DNA of 64,000 nucleotides from the NCBI GenBank assembly GCA_039583875.1, contig CM077162.1:163391826-163455825 (forward strand), written 5' to 3'. The notes under the pieces are model-generated. The model made no database searches, was not told where the DNA came from, and saw only the letters and a program-made list of their open reading frames with translations. The translations under genes were made by a program, and so were the position numbers. Shown here one piece after another: positions 30,287-42,984 of the stretch (the first letter of the stretch is position 1; every line of letters begins with the position of its first letter). The DNA is from Platanthera guangdongensis. Taxonomy: Eukaryota; Streptophyta; Magnoliopsida; Asparagales; Orchidaceae.

Positions 30287-33115
30287 CTAAGGCAGCTCAG
30301 GCTCCTTGATAACTTTGCTCTTTCCAGATTGAATCTTTACTTGAACTTGAGCATCTTTGTCATCAGCAGGCTTCTTCCCTTTAAGATCTATCTTTTTCTG
30401 CTCTTTATCCTTGATCTTCTGCCTTTCAAAATAATGATAAGGCTTTGGAAAGTACTTGCTAGGCTCCTGTGCAGTAGGAGGTAGCTTTTCCATCTTAGCC
30501 TTTCTTCTATATTGAACAATAGCCTCTTGCCTGTTCTCATGTTTCCTCCACTCTTGTTCAGAGTACCATTTGCCTCTATCCAGAATATTATCTTTAGCAG
30601 CCTTCGAAGCAGTAAAAATGATATTCCTGGAGGTGGGGCTCCATTGTTCAAAATCAGGTCTCAATTCAGCTTGCTCTCTGAATCTTTTCTTAGACAATTG
30701 AGTCTCTTGTTCTTTTAATAAGGCCTCTTGTTCTTTCAGTATTGCCTCTGGCAGAGGCTGAACTACTTTCTCAATGATGACATTCTGATTTCCCTCAGGA
30801 GGACTATACATTGACTGTATCTCTTGATGTATCATATCAAAGTCTGGTGGATGGTATATCACCTTCGCTACTTCAGCTTGCTCTCCTCCAAGGTATGTAG
30901 GATTAATTCCAGACTCTGCAACATTATCATTATCACATAAGGATGGATATCCAAGGGTGGCTCTGATGGAATTTGAAATCCATTTGGCATGATCAGAGCC
31001 TGCTTTGACTAATACCCTCTCCCCCTTTATGACTTCTCTCTCAATATGATCTTTCAGATCATCTTTCTGAAACCTTATCTGTGCATTCAGATAGTTTACT
31101 CCATCTTTATAGAAGGGTTTTAATCTTTGGAGCTTGTCAGTAATTACCTTCTGAGTGTCTTCAATAGCAGTTTTAACAGCAGTTAGGCTCTCCTGCAATT
31201 GTTTGTCAAATTCTTCTTTGGCAGTGGAACTTGCTGTAGTCTGACCAGTAGCTATATTCTTCATTTCAGTTATAATAGCATTATGTGAAGCAGTGAGATT
31301 ATCATTCATCCTTATCTGATTCTCCAGGACATAGCCTTGCTTCACTTCTAGCTCATCAAGTTTTGTCTTTATTTTTTCTTGATGTGTGGTCAGATAGACT
31401 ACTGCATTGCCTCCCTTATGGAAACAATCAGTCATTTCCTTTTTGTTTAGATTCAATTCAAATATGATAGATTTGATGTCTTGTGCAAGATCAAACTACA
31501 GTGATTTATGCCTTTCATCTACATATTTTTCCAGAGCTTGTCTTTGTTCATCCAGCTTAATTTGTAAAGCCACCATCAGTGAACTGAAATCAGTAGATGG
31601 TGCAGGCTGTGGTACAATTGTTTGTAAAGCCTTTTTATAAGTCTGGCTTCTTCTTTTGAAGACCTGAAACTTCCTCTTCTTGGCTCTAACAGCCTCTTCA
31701 TCTTCAGAAGCAGATGTGCTAGCTATATCTACTCTTTCCTTTGGGCTAGGAGGTAAATCCTTCCTAGGTAACTCCTCAACATTCTGTTGCATCTCAGGTT
31801 CTTGTCTTACTGTCTCTTCTTGAGACCTAACTTGCTCCCCCTGAAGATCTACCTGCCCCCCCCCCCTCAACAGCTGTTTTTTCCACTTCAAAGTCAGTTT
31901 GTATTAAGTCTGGGAACAGCTCTTTCAGTGTAAACTCTTGTTGAGGTTGACTTGGTGAATCTCTTTGCTCAGGATCATCTAATACTTCTTTATCATCTAC
32001 AGATGTGTCCTCCATGACAACATCCTGAGGTTGACTAAGAATCTAAGGTTGCTGATTAACATCAGATAATGTGTCAGTCATAACTTCATTCTCAATAGGG
32101 AAATCTAATTGGTTGATTTCAGTTATTACCTCAAGTATAGTTTGGGTAGCCCTTTCACTCTCTAAGGTAGTTGGCTCATCCACCAGTAGAGGCTCCCCCT
32201 GGAGTGGATTTAGGTGAACTGGGCTAGCTGAGGGTAGCTCCCCCTGCCTCTGAGCTTCTTCTTGTCTTGCTGGAGACTTTCCAGCATTCCTTCCCTCTTC
32301 ATCAGAACTAAATTCTACATGTTATTCTAAGCTACTTGATGATTCAGGAGCCACTATGGCTTTCTTCTTCTTCTTCCTCTGATATGTGTCCTTTTTTGGA
32401 GTTGGAAGCTCCTTGGTCAATACTCTATCCCACCTAGAGAAGATTCTCAAATCCATTCTCCTCATGTGGTTTATCTTTGAACCAGCAGCTTGGTTCATCA
32501 CTTCTGGTATGATCCCAGATAGGTAAAGACTTAGAATTCTACCCATATTGGGTTTCTTCAGGCTCTCTTTAATCTTATCAACAATACTGCAGACCAATCA
32601 GTATTAAGTTGGAAGATTATCCTTGTCATTAGACTGATCATGTGAGCTAAAATTTTGTCATGCCCACCAGGCTTGCTCAGTATGACCTTGCCCACAATCT
32701 CAGATAGAAACTTGTCTTGCATATTCATTCCCTTTCTATTGAACCCAGATCCTATCTTCAGGTTTGAGTCCAAACCACACCATGTCAATGCTTCTCTAGT
32801 CTTACAAGCAGAAACTTCTTCTTCTTCCTTAGTTCTTGGTAGTTGAAGTGTCTTTCTTAGACTTTTAAGAGATACCTTCACCTTTTCCCCGTGAACTCTT
32901 GATTTAATCTTGAGTCATGATTCATCTAGTGTTGCTACATTCAGAAACTTCAGGACCTCCTTCTTTCAGATCTTGATTGGTTCTGAAACAAGAAATTCGA
33001 ACCCAGTCTCTGCTATTAGGGTTACCACTCCTTTGATTTCAGGTTCCGCCTCATCAAAAGCGTGTCGCACGAGTTCATATCCTTCGTTAATATTCTCTTC
33101 TAGCTTGGGCGCCAT
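30287..33115 (-). pseudogene. SIRE-A third reading frame (post-pol), broken
   Basis: Starts at an ATG (MAPKLEENINEGYELVRHAF) at 33115 and runs to a stop at 30287, about 940 codons, broken by several stops and frame changes. Pieces in order: a charged N-terminal helix-rich domain (to about 32330) ending in a SIRIFSRWDRVL-like segment; an acidic Pro/Glu-rich middle; a KKRKFQVFKRRSQTYKKALQ segment; and an intact C-terminal 389-residue stretch rich in coiled coil with a Lys-rich end. I see no signal peptide or membrane span, so it is unlike a typical envelope. The N-terminal part has the general pattern of plant 'putative transposon protein' domains found in retroelements. Function unknown. SIRE-B carries a less damaged copy. 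Confidence 0.7.
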
Positions 33116-33612
33116 TAGAGTTTGAAGAAATTTGAATTTAGAGAAGTGAGATGTTGACACACAAGTTTGGTCGCGAAACTCTGGTGTGCGTGTCGACAAA
33201 TAATGGGGAAATCCTATTTATACCTTTCTTGAATCGAAGGTGAAAAGACGCGCTAACAGACTTGAAATGTGTCGACACTGTTGAAAAGTATCGACACTTA
33301 CTCCTAATATCTCGACACCTATGTGTCGACACCAATATAGTCAACAAAATATATGTGTCTACACTTACATATCTCAGCTCGACGATTAGTCGAGACCTTA
33401 CTCGACGAATTCTAAGTAAATCCTAAGTGTTGACAACACCTTGGATGTGTCGACACCTACTTTTCATGTGTCGACACTAATTCTCTTAAGTGTCGACACT
33501 GACTGTCTAGATGTGTCGACACCATTTCTCTGAAATGTCAACACCACTTTTTGTGTCGATACAGACAACTCTGTGTGTCGACACCATTTTACTTAGCCAA
33601 TTTTTTTGTAAA
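33116..33612 (-). promoter_or_regulatory. Internal promoter-like block of SIRE-A
   Basis: Between the pol stop and the third frame lie about ten GTGTCGACAC-type words, then TATAAATA on the minus strand (33222-33215), about 100 nt before the ATG at 33115. The same layout occurs in SIRE-B. Confidence 0.6.
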
Positions 33613-36600
33613 CTATTCTAAGTTTATCATACCTAATTCAATTTTAAATTTATTGAATTTGGTTTCATCTAAGGGCTTAGTATACATATCAGCTAACTGA
33701 TTATCTGTCTTAACATACTTTAGGGAAATATCTCCTTTTTCCACATGTTCTCTTAGAAAATGGTATTTTATTTCTATGTGCTTAGTCCTACAATGGGAGA
33801 CAGGGTTATTTGCAATAGAAATGGCACTAGTAGAATCACAAAATAGAGGTGTTCTACTTACTTGAGTACCATAATCTTCTAGCTGGTGTTGTATCCATAG
33901 AAGTTGAGCACAACAACTTCCTGCAGCAACATACTCTGACTCAGCTGTGGAGATAGCCACATTTGTTTGCTTTTTGCTACTCCATGATATCAGCCTTCCA
34001 CCTAGGAATTGACAGGTTCTAGTTGTACTTTTCCTATCTTCCTTGCAGCCTGCAAAATCTGCATCTGAATAACCTGTAAGTACAAAGTCTTCATTCCTAG
34101 GTTATCAAAGGCCCAGATAAGGCGTGCCCTTTAAATATCTCAAAATTCTTTTGACTGCTGTCAAATGAGATTCTTTAGGGCAAGCTTGGTACCTAGCACA
34201 GACACATGTAGCATACATGATATCTGGTCTACTAGCAGTCAAATACAATAGGGATCCAACTATCCCTCTATACAAAGTCTCATCTACAGGTTTCCCTGCA
34301 TCATCTTTGCTTAGAGACATGCTTGACCCCATAGGAGTTTTCATGGTACTGGATGATTCCATACCATACTTCCTTATTAATTCTAGGGTGAACTTAGACT
34401 GGCATATGAATAAACCATCCTCAGTCTGTCTAACTTGGAGACCCAAGAAGAACTTAAGTTCCCCCATACTGCTCATTTCAAATTGTCATTGCATAAGTTT
34501 TGCAAACTTTCTGTAAAGACCACTTTCTGTAGACCCAAATATAATGTCATCTACATATATTTGGACTAAGATAATCTTGCCTCTGGATTCCCTAAGGAAT
34601 AGAGTCTTGTCTATTTTCCCCCTTGAAAATTTGTTCTCAATGAGGAAACTAGACATGGTTTCATACCAAGCCCTAGGGGCTTGTTTTAACTCATACAAAG
34701 CCTTCCTAAGTCTATAAACATAATTAGGTTTGATAGAATCAACAAAACCTGATGGTTATTGTACATAGACTTCTTACTTCAAATTTTCATTCAGAAAAGC
34801 TGACTTAACATCCATTTGGTATACTTTAATCCCTTGATAGGTTGCATAGGCAAGAAACATCCTTATGGCCTCCAGTCTGCCTACTGGAGCAAAGGTTTGA
34901 TAAAAGTCAATACCTTCTTCCTACATATATGCCTTAGCAACCAGTCTAGTTTTGTTCTTCACAATAACTCCATGTTTATCCATCTTGTTCCAAAAGATTC
35001 ACTGAGTTCCTATAATGTTGTGGTCCTTGGGTTTAGGAACTAGCTCCCAGACATTGCATCTTTTGAACTGGTTTAGCTCCTCTTGCATAGCCTCAATCCA
35101 ATGAGGGTCTAGGATTGCTTCTTCAAATTTCTTTGGCTCTACTTGGGATAGAAAGCTGGAGTAGAGAACTGAATTTAGATTCCTGCTCCTTGTTTGTACC
35201 CCTTGTCTGAGATCTCCAATAATTTGATTGGCTGGATGATCTTTTAAATGCCTATTTGCTGGAGGCATCCTGTTTTCTAGTTGTACACCTTCAGCTTCTT
35301 CATTCAGCAGCTCCTCTTGGTCTTCTTCAGCAACTGGAGTATCTTGCACTCCCCCTGGACAGCAGCCACTATCATCCACTTGCTGACTTGCAGTAGAACC
35401 TTCTTCAATAGTAAGCTTGTCCATCTTCTCAGTCACACCTGTGGAGCTGCAAACACTTCTAGACAATTCATTGTTAATGAGTCTAGCTTCATCAAACACT
35501 ACATGTACTGACTCTTCTACAACTTGAGTAGTCAAGTTGCAGACCCTATAAGCTTTACTGTTGTTGTTGTACCCAACAAAGATCCCCTCTTGGGATTTGG
35601 CAGCAAACTTGTTTAAATAAGACTTACCATTATTAAGTATATAGCATTTACAACCAAAGATCCTGAAATAGGATAGATTTGGTTTTCTGCCCTTCACAAT
35701 CTCATAGGGGGTCTTATTGTGGCTCTTGGTGATAGTGGCCCTATTAATTACATGACATGCAGTATTAACTGCCTCAGCCCAGAAATATTCAGGGAGTGAT
35801 GTGTCACTTAATAGGGTTCTACCAGCCTCTATAAAGGTTCTATTTTTCCTTTCAGCAATACCATTTTGCTGAGGTGTTCTTGGTGAAGAAAATTCCTGAA
35901 ATATCTCAAACTCTTCGCATAGCTTTGTCATACTGTCAGACTGGAATTCAGTACCATGGTCACTTCTTATTTTGACCACTGTACTGTCTAACTCATTCTG
36001 AATTTGTTTGATAAAACTATAAAAGATAATAGGAGTTTCAGATTTCTGTCTAAGGAAAAACACCCAGGAAAATCTTGAGTAGTCATCTACAACCACAAAT
36101 GTGTAGACCTTCCTACCTAGGATGTGAACTGGAATATGACCAAAAAGATCCATATGCAAGAGGTATAGGCACCTCACAGCATCTTTATTCTCAATGCTAT
36201 TAAATGTGGATCTGGTCTGCTTGCCCTTTTGACAAGCTGAACATATCTCATCCTTTATACACTTAACCTGATGACCATTCCTCACTAACTCTTTGCTAAA
36301 AAGTTGGCCAATTGTCTTGTAGTTAAGATGAGCCGGCCTCTTGTGCCATTTAACACAATGTGAGACTTTCTTATCAGCTACAAGACAAATAGGAGAACCA
36401 ATGTTCTCACACATAATGTCTAGACAATAGATATTTATCTTCCTATAACCTGTCAAAATGATCTTTTGATCACTTGATCTCTTGATATGACAACCATCCT
36501 TGACAAATGAGATGTCATATCCTACATCACTCAGCTGACTTATACTAATTAGGTTGTGTTTCAAACCTTTAACATAAGCCACTTGAGTAATTGTAATAAG

Positions 36601-36780
36601 GTTGCTAGAAATGTTACCAAAGCCTTTGATGATTCCTTTTTCAGAACCACCAAAGGTGAATTTAGGACCATCCTTGATTGATGTATAGTCCTTCAGCAAT
36701 CCCCTAGTTCCAGTCATGTGCCTGGAACATCCACTGTCCAAGTACCATATTGGGGCATGGCCACTTGGACTCACCTGCAA
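33613..36780 (-). pseudogene. SIRE-A pol: integrase, RT, RNase H
   Basis: Exactly 3168 bp, the same length as the pol of SIRE-B and SIRE-D. Domains: GAG-pre-integrase start [19 protein letters not shown], zinc motif with HKRPAHLNYKTI and CSACQKGKQTRS, integrase core ([38 protein letters not shown]), RT ([27 protein letters not shown]), RNase H (STAESEYVAAGSCCAQLLW, CRTKHIEIKYHFLREH). The stretch 34999-33960 has several stops, so the gene is dead although its length is conserved. It follows gag after a stop codon in the same frame, with a splice-like sequence at the join (36774/36775). Confidence 0.9.
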
Positions 36781-36786
36781 AACAGA

Positions 36787-38735
36787 TTACTTAACCTTAG
36801 AACCCAAATAATTCTTGGGTCCTTGGTGAAAGTTAGTCTGAATCTTAACAAAACTACCTATAGCTTTTCTAGCAGGCAGATTGCTACTCACCTTGCACTT
36901 GAATTGTACCAATAGTCTATGGCAAAGTGGCCTACCTTGCCACAACACCAGCACTCAAATCTGTTGTACCTTTGTTTAGGTACAACCATGTCTGTTTTAT
37001 ATACAGCAGGCTCCCTGTTGAGTACTGGGGCTTTGCCCTTAGACTTGGACTTTACAGTCCTGGCAGGTTTAGTAAACCCCAATCCAGTTTTACCCTTGTG
37101 AGGTACAAACTCATCTATCAAAGGTAGAACAGATTTTGGTTTAGAGAAACTTGCTATAATATCTCTCTCTTTCTGAAGACTAATCTCCAAATTTCTAATT
37201 TGATCATTTTTAAATATTATATTCCCCATCTGAATAACAGTAATGTACTTCAGTCTGGCTATTTTATTTAATTTCTGATCAAGCAACTTGTCAAAATCTG
37301 TTGCAGCAACTTTAAGACTGGCAATCTCCTTAGCCTGACTCTTGGCCAAGGATTTGCTTTTCTTCAAAACTTGCAACACTACTCTATATTCATCAATCAA
37401 CTGATGAATATCTCCTTCAGATTCAGATCCACTAACATCAATTGATGTTGATGTATCTGAATCTGACTCAGTACCAGAAATTGAACTAACAGAACAATTT
37501 TGTACCTGACTTGGTCCAGGCTGATCCTGGATTTTGTCTCCTGATAAATCCATCAGTCCCTAGCACTGATTGTCCTCATGCTCATATATTGAGTTCATTA
37601 ATTGTATGAACTCATCTTCCTCTTCTTCAGCAAACAGTCCAATATAAGCTTCAGCTTCTGAATCTGATTCTGAAGATGACATATCAGACAGACTTTTGTC
37701 CTTCTTAGCAACAAAGGACCTTTCCTTTTTGCCCTTGATTTGAGTCTTCTTCTTATCAGTTGACTCTTTCCTCTTCTCTGGACAGTCAGCAACAACATGT
37801 CCATGTTTGTTACAACAATAGCAAACTATCTTTGAGGATGTAGTTTTACTTTGCCTGGACTTTCTTCTTTCATTCTTTGATGACTTCTATGAAGTGGATG
37901 GCTTAGACCTCCACTGTTTCTTATTAAGAAACTTCTGAAAATGTCTAGTGAAAGCTGCAAAATCTTCATCACTCTCACTACTTTCAGAATTCTTGCTTTT
38001 TGACTCATCTGTCTCAGCCTCAACAACTTTTTGAGGTGGAGATGGAAACTTACTTTTATATTTCCTAGTAGCTTCTGTCTTGAAAGCCACGGCTCTTTCT
38101 TTGTGCTCAACTCTAGAAGTCTTCTCTTCCTCCTTCCTTACCATTAACTGCATCTCATAAGATAACAGTTTGCCAAACAATGTTGGAGGAGGAATGTTTG
38201 CTAATTTGGCCATTTCTCATATGACACAAATCTTGGTATCCCAGTCCTTAGTCAGGGATCTCAAGAACTTATCATTCAATTCATAATTGCTGAATTCTCT
38301 TCCATAAGACATCAACTCATTGACTATCCTATAGAATTTCTTGTAGCACTCAGTTATGCTATCAGACCTTCCTTGTCTGAAGCTTTCATATTCTTGATTC
38401 AATAAAGACTTCATGTCTTGTCTTACCTCTTCTAAACCCTCCATATAGACTATCAGTGTATCTCACATTTCCTTTGATATTTTACAATGAATCAGATTCT
38501 GAAATGTGGCATCATCAATTGCACTTACAATTATATTCTGGGCCCTCTTGTCCATAGTGGCTAGAATAATTTCATCCTTGATCATTTCAGAATAGTCTTT
38601 TGGAGTTCTCTGATTTGCATCTAACACAGATATTTTCATTGGCACATATGGCCCTTCTTTAACAGTAATATAAATTCTGGGGTCAGAGGCTTCCATAAAA
38701 AGTCTAACCCTTTCTTTCCAAATGTCAAAGATCTC
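36787..38735 (-). pseudogene. SIRE-A gag, truncated by SIRE-B
   Basis: From the cut end: WKERVRLFMEASDPRIYI and the rest of a copia gag (UBN2-type) domain, then KSLLNQEYESFRQGRSDSITE, FLRSLTKDWDTKICVI, a Lys/Ser-rich hinge, a first CCHC knuckle (about 37835-37785), an acidic Ser-rich segment, a coiled-coil-like stretch, and a second knuckle CWCCGKVGHFAIDCW near 36940. Two knuckles and a long coiled region are usual for Sirevirus gag. Several stops and frame changes break it (for example around 38445, 38215 and 37560). The N-terminus is absent because SIRE-B begins at 38736. Confidence 0.85.
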
Positions 38736-38879
38736 TGTTGGGTACATTGGTTCTAATGTACCTGATTTGAAGAAGCCTCACCCTACTCAATGATATACAT
38801 CAAAATGTATTTGATGTATTTTTGAGTTTACTTGTGCAGGTTAAGTATTTGCAGGAAAGATGAAAAAGTTTCTAAGTCG

Positions 38880-39815
38880 ATGTGTCGACACCCAGAGGGA
38901 AAGTGTCGACACTTAAGAAGACTTGTGTCGATACCCAGACAAGCAGTGTCGATACTTGGAGTGATTGTGTCGATACCAGGGATGCTGAGTCAACACCAGG
39001 CAGAAAGTGTCGACACAAGGAGCTGTGTCGACACACAATGAAGAAAAGTCCAGTGAAGCAGTGTCGACACTTAGCAGTTGTGTCGACACCCAGTGAAATT
39101 GTGTCTATATCAGAAAGTGTCGACACTTGTAAGATGTGTCGACACTCAGCAAAAGTCAGCAGAGTCTAAGTATAAGTGTCGACACCGAAAGCAATGTGTC
39201 GACACACAACAGAAGAGTCAACACTTGAAGAAAGTGTCGACACAAGAAAGAATGTGTCGACACTCAGCTGAAGACTCAACAATTGAAGAAAGTGTCGACA
39301 TAAGAAAGAATGTGTCGACACTCAGCTGAAGACTCAACACTTGAAGAAAGTGTCGATACAAGGAGCTGTGTCGACACTTGGCAAACATCAGCAAAATTCT
39401 AAGTACAAGTGTCGACACTAAGGGAAAGTGTCGACACTCAGCCAGAGTCTCAACAGAAGAAGAATGTGTCGACACAAGGATTTGTGTCGACACTCAGCAA
39501 GTATCAACACAGAAGGCATGTGTCAACACCAAGAAGATGTGTCGACACTGAACAAGTTAAACACATGAAGATGTGTCGACACAAAGGTGTTGTGTCGACA
39601 CTTACAAGAATTCAACAAAGTGCTGAAGAACAAAGTGTTGTGTCGACACTCAATATCAGTGTCGACACATGAAGAAGAAGCAGTGTCGAGATATAAAATC
39701 TACAACACAAGGAGTTGTGTCGACACCTTGAAAGCTAGTGTCGACACTTAGACAACTTGTGTCGATACTTAGTCTATAAGTGTCGACACTTGAAGACAGA
39801 CAGTCTCGACACTTT
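38880..39815. repeat. GTGTCGACAC word array in SIRE-B LTR U3
   Basis: More than 20 perfect copies of the 10-bp palindrome plus one-base variants (GTGTCGATAC, GTGTCGACAT), spaced mostly 15-50 bp, often flanked by AA or TT. Confidence 0.95.
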
Positions 39816-39946
39816 CACACAGTTACAGAATTTTCAAGAACTGACTGGATGACTTGACAACTGTCATTCCAGTAAGTCTACTACACCTGTTAGAGTTGTC
39901 AGAAATCAGTTATGAACCAGACCAGCCGGTTACCATGAAGAAGGCC

Positions 39947-39956
39947 TTTAAATAGG
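39947..39956 (+). promoter_or_regulatory. TATA-like box of SIRE-B LTR
   Basis: TTTAAATAGG, about 130 bp after the array, at the position of the TATA box in SIRE-A. Confidence 0.5.
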
Positions 39957-40837
39957 CTAATGCTGTATACAGAAGGAGATTGATTAGAAGATCAACACAT
40001 CAAGTAATACAAAAAAGATCTAGCTATTCTTTGAAGAATCTAGTGAAGATCTAAGAAGTTGGAGAGAGAGAGAGCTCCATCCAAGAAGTCAGCCGTTGGA
40101 ACCAGGCTGAGAAGAAGGGTTCAGATTTTGTTCTGAATCTTAAGTAGCAGAGATCAAGGATCAACTACAGCGGAGATCAATCTTATTGTGTTCTACATTC
40201 AAGAAGCTTTGAATAAAGCCAAGTCAGATTGATTTCAGCTGAGTTCTTCCAAGAACTCATCAAGAAACTCACAACTCATCTCTCTTTTCTTTGAGTTGTA
40301 GAGTATACATTTTTGTATTCATATTTTCTTGTAGGATCCTTAGGGATCTGAGTTTGTAAGCCTGTAATTATAAAGGCTGAGTGTAGGGCTTGAGTGCCTG
40401 AGTGTAGGAGATTTGAATCTCTGAGTGTAGGCCTGTTGTGGCGGAGTGTAGGCCTTGGTGGCTGAGTGTAGGCCTTGGTGGCTGAGTGTAGGTTTTGAGA
40501 AGAAGCTGAGTTGTAGGGCCTTGGGCCTAAGTTATAGGAACCTGTTTTGGGGTTCTGAGTGTAAGATCTGAGGATCTGAGATAGTGGAGGAGTTTGGCCG
40601 AATCTATTACACTGCTAGATAGGCAAAGGGGAAAGTGGATGTACCCAAACCTTGGGGAACCACTATAAATCTGTGTGTCTACTGTGTGCTTGTGTAATTC
40701 TGTGATTGTTGCTTGTGTGCTGTGATAAAGTAACTAGAACTCTGTGACATAATCTGAATTCTACCTTAAAAAGTTAAAAAGATTTAAGTCACCTATTCAC
40801 CCCCCCCTCTAGGTGAGTAGGTACAATATCTTTCAAG

Positions 40838-40849
40838 TGGTATCAAAGC
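40838..40849 (+). promoter_or_regulatory. SIRE-B primer binding site, initiator-Met tRNA
   Basis: TGGTATCAAAGC two bases after the LTR end. Confidence 0.9.
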
Positions 40850-40942
40850 GAGGTTCCTCAAAAAAAGGACTTAACTGTCTGAGTAGATCCTGTTGGCAGA
40901 TTCAGTCTAAGTAAAATTACAGAATCAAGAAAATCAAGAACC

Positions 40943-42978
40943 ATGGGTTCCACTGAGAATTATAAGGAATTGGGATCCATGAAGCTACCTATTTGCAGAA
41001 AAGAGATCTTTGGCATCTGGAAGGAAAGGGTGAGACTGTTTATGGAAGCCTCAGACCCTAGAATATATATCACTATAAAAGAAGGGTCATATGTGCCCAT
41101 GAAGGTTTCAGTCTTGGATGCAAATCAGAGAACACCTAAGGATTTCTCTGAAATGACAAAGGATGAGATAGTTCTAGCCATAATGGACAAGAGGGCTCAG
41201 AATATCATAGTGAGTGCTATAGATGATGCTACCTTTCAGAATTTGATACACTGCAAGACATCCAAGGAGATGTGGGATACCTTGATAGTGTATATGGAGG
41301 GTTCTGAAGAAGTGAGGCAAGATAAAAAATCTTTGCTCAACCAAGAATATGAAAGTTTTAGATAAGGTAGATCTGATAGCATAACTGAATGCTATAAGAA
41401 GTTCTATAGGATTGTGAATGAGCTTATGTCCTATGGTAGAGAGTTCAGTAATTATGAGCTTAATGATAAGTTTCTAAGGTCCCTAACAAAAGATTGGGAC
41501 ACCAAGATCTGTGCCATTAAGGAAATGACAAAGTTAGCAGAAATTCCTCCTCCAACATTATTTGGAAAATTGCTATCCTATGAAATGCAATTGATGGTGA
41601 GGAAAGAAGAGGAGAACACTACAAGAAGTGAACATAAGGAAAGGACAGTGGCATTTAAAACAGAGGCCACCAGAAAGTACAGAAGTAAGTCACCAACTCC
41701 ACCACCAAAAGTAGCTGAAACTAAGTCAGATGAGTCAGCAAGCAGAAAGTCTGAAAGCAGTGAAAGTGATGAGAACTTTGCTGCCTTCACAAGACATTTT
41801 CAGAAGTTCTTAAAGAAGAAACAGTGGAGGACAAAGCCATCTACTTCACAGAGTAAAGATGACTATTATCAGAACAAAAAGTCATCAAAGAAAGACAGGA
41901 AAAAGACCAAGTCAAGCAAAGCAACTCTATCAAAATAGTATGTTATTACTGTAATAGACAAGGACATGTGATTGCAGATTGTCTAGAGAAAAGGAAGGAG
42001 TCCAATGATAAGAAAAAGACTTAATTTAAAGGCAAGAAGGAAAAGTCTTTTGTTGCCAAAAAGGATAAGAGCCTGTCAGACATTTCTTCATCAGAAACTG
42101 AGTCAGATGCTGAAGCATATATAGGACTGTTTGCTGAGGAAGAAGAAGAAGAGTTCATCCAGATCATGAACTCCATATATGATCAAGAAGACAGTCAGTG
42201 CTAAGGACTGATGGCATTGACAGAAAGTGACAAAATCCTGGAGCAGCCAGGACCTAGTAAGGTACAAAGTTGTTCTTTCAGTTCAATTTCTTGTGCTAGT
42301 TCAGAATCAGATTCATCATCATCAAGTGATGAGAGTGCATCTAAGTCTGAAGAGGATATTCATCAATTGTTAGATGAATATAAAGTTCTGTTTCAAGCAT
42401 TTAAGAAATGCAAATCCTTGGTCAAGAGTCAAGCTAAGGAGATTGCAAGTCTCAAAGTGGCTGCAACTGATAATGAGAAGTTGTTTGATCAAAAACTTAA
42501 TGAGATAGCCAGACTGAAGCACATAACTGTGATTCAGATGGGGACTATATTATTTAAGAATGATCAAATCAAGAGTCTGGAGATTAGTCTTCAGAAGGAG
42601 AGAGATTTGGTTGCTAGGTTTTCAAAACCAAAGTCTGTTCTACCCTTAATTGATGAATTTGTTCATCAAAAAGGTAAAGCTGGACTGGGGTTTTCTAAAC
42701 CAGCTAGGACTGTCAAGTCCAAGTCCAAGGGCAAAGCCCCAAATCTCAACAAGCCAGCTGTAGATAAAACAGCTAAGACTGTACCTAAGCAAAGGTACAA
42801 TAGGTTTAAGTGTTGGTGCTGTGGCAAGGTAGGCCACTTTGCCATGGATTGTTGGCACAATGCTAGTGCCAAAGTGAGTAGCAAACTGCCTGTTGGAAAA
42901 TGTGCAGGTAGCTTTGTTAGGAAGCAAACTAACCAGTACCAAGGACCCAAGAATTCTTTGGGTTCTAAGGTTCACTAA
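40943..42978 (+). pseudogene. SIRE-B gag
   Basis: ATG at 40943 in the normal distance after the PBS. A copia gag domain (WKERVRLFMEASDPRIYI ...) runs to a TAA at 41363-41365 where SIRE-A has Gln (CAA), then continues in the same frame. After a frame change near 41920-41940 the first CCHC knuckle CYYCNRQGHVIADC follows at 41941-41982. An acidic segment and a second frame from about 42211 come next, with a coiled-coil-like region and the second knuckle CWCCGKVGHFAMDC near 42812-42853. It ends VH at 42978. Capsid precursor and RNA-binding protein; inactive as it stands, with only a few lesions. Confidence 0.9.
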
Positions 42979-42984
42979 TCTGTT

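Larger units (their letters stand above)
28013..38735 (-). mobile_element. SIRE-A: Sirevirus-like copia element, 3' part
   Basis: Minus orientation: 3' LTR (28013-30011), PPT, third reading frame (30287-33115), pol (33613-36780), gag (36787-38735). Gag is cut at 38735 by SIRE-B, so the gag start, PBS and 5' LTR must lie beyond the window. The 5 bases before the LTR are GAATT (28008-28012); the partner duplication is not visible. Confidence 0.9.
38736..40835 (+). repeat. SIRE-B 5' LTR
   Basis: 2100 bp, TGTTGGGTACATTGG...ATCTTTCA. Includes the word array, a TTTAAATA promoter box, and a ~22-bp GGCTGAGTGTAGGCCTTGGT repeat cluster at 40375-40500. Confidence 0.92.
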
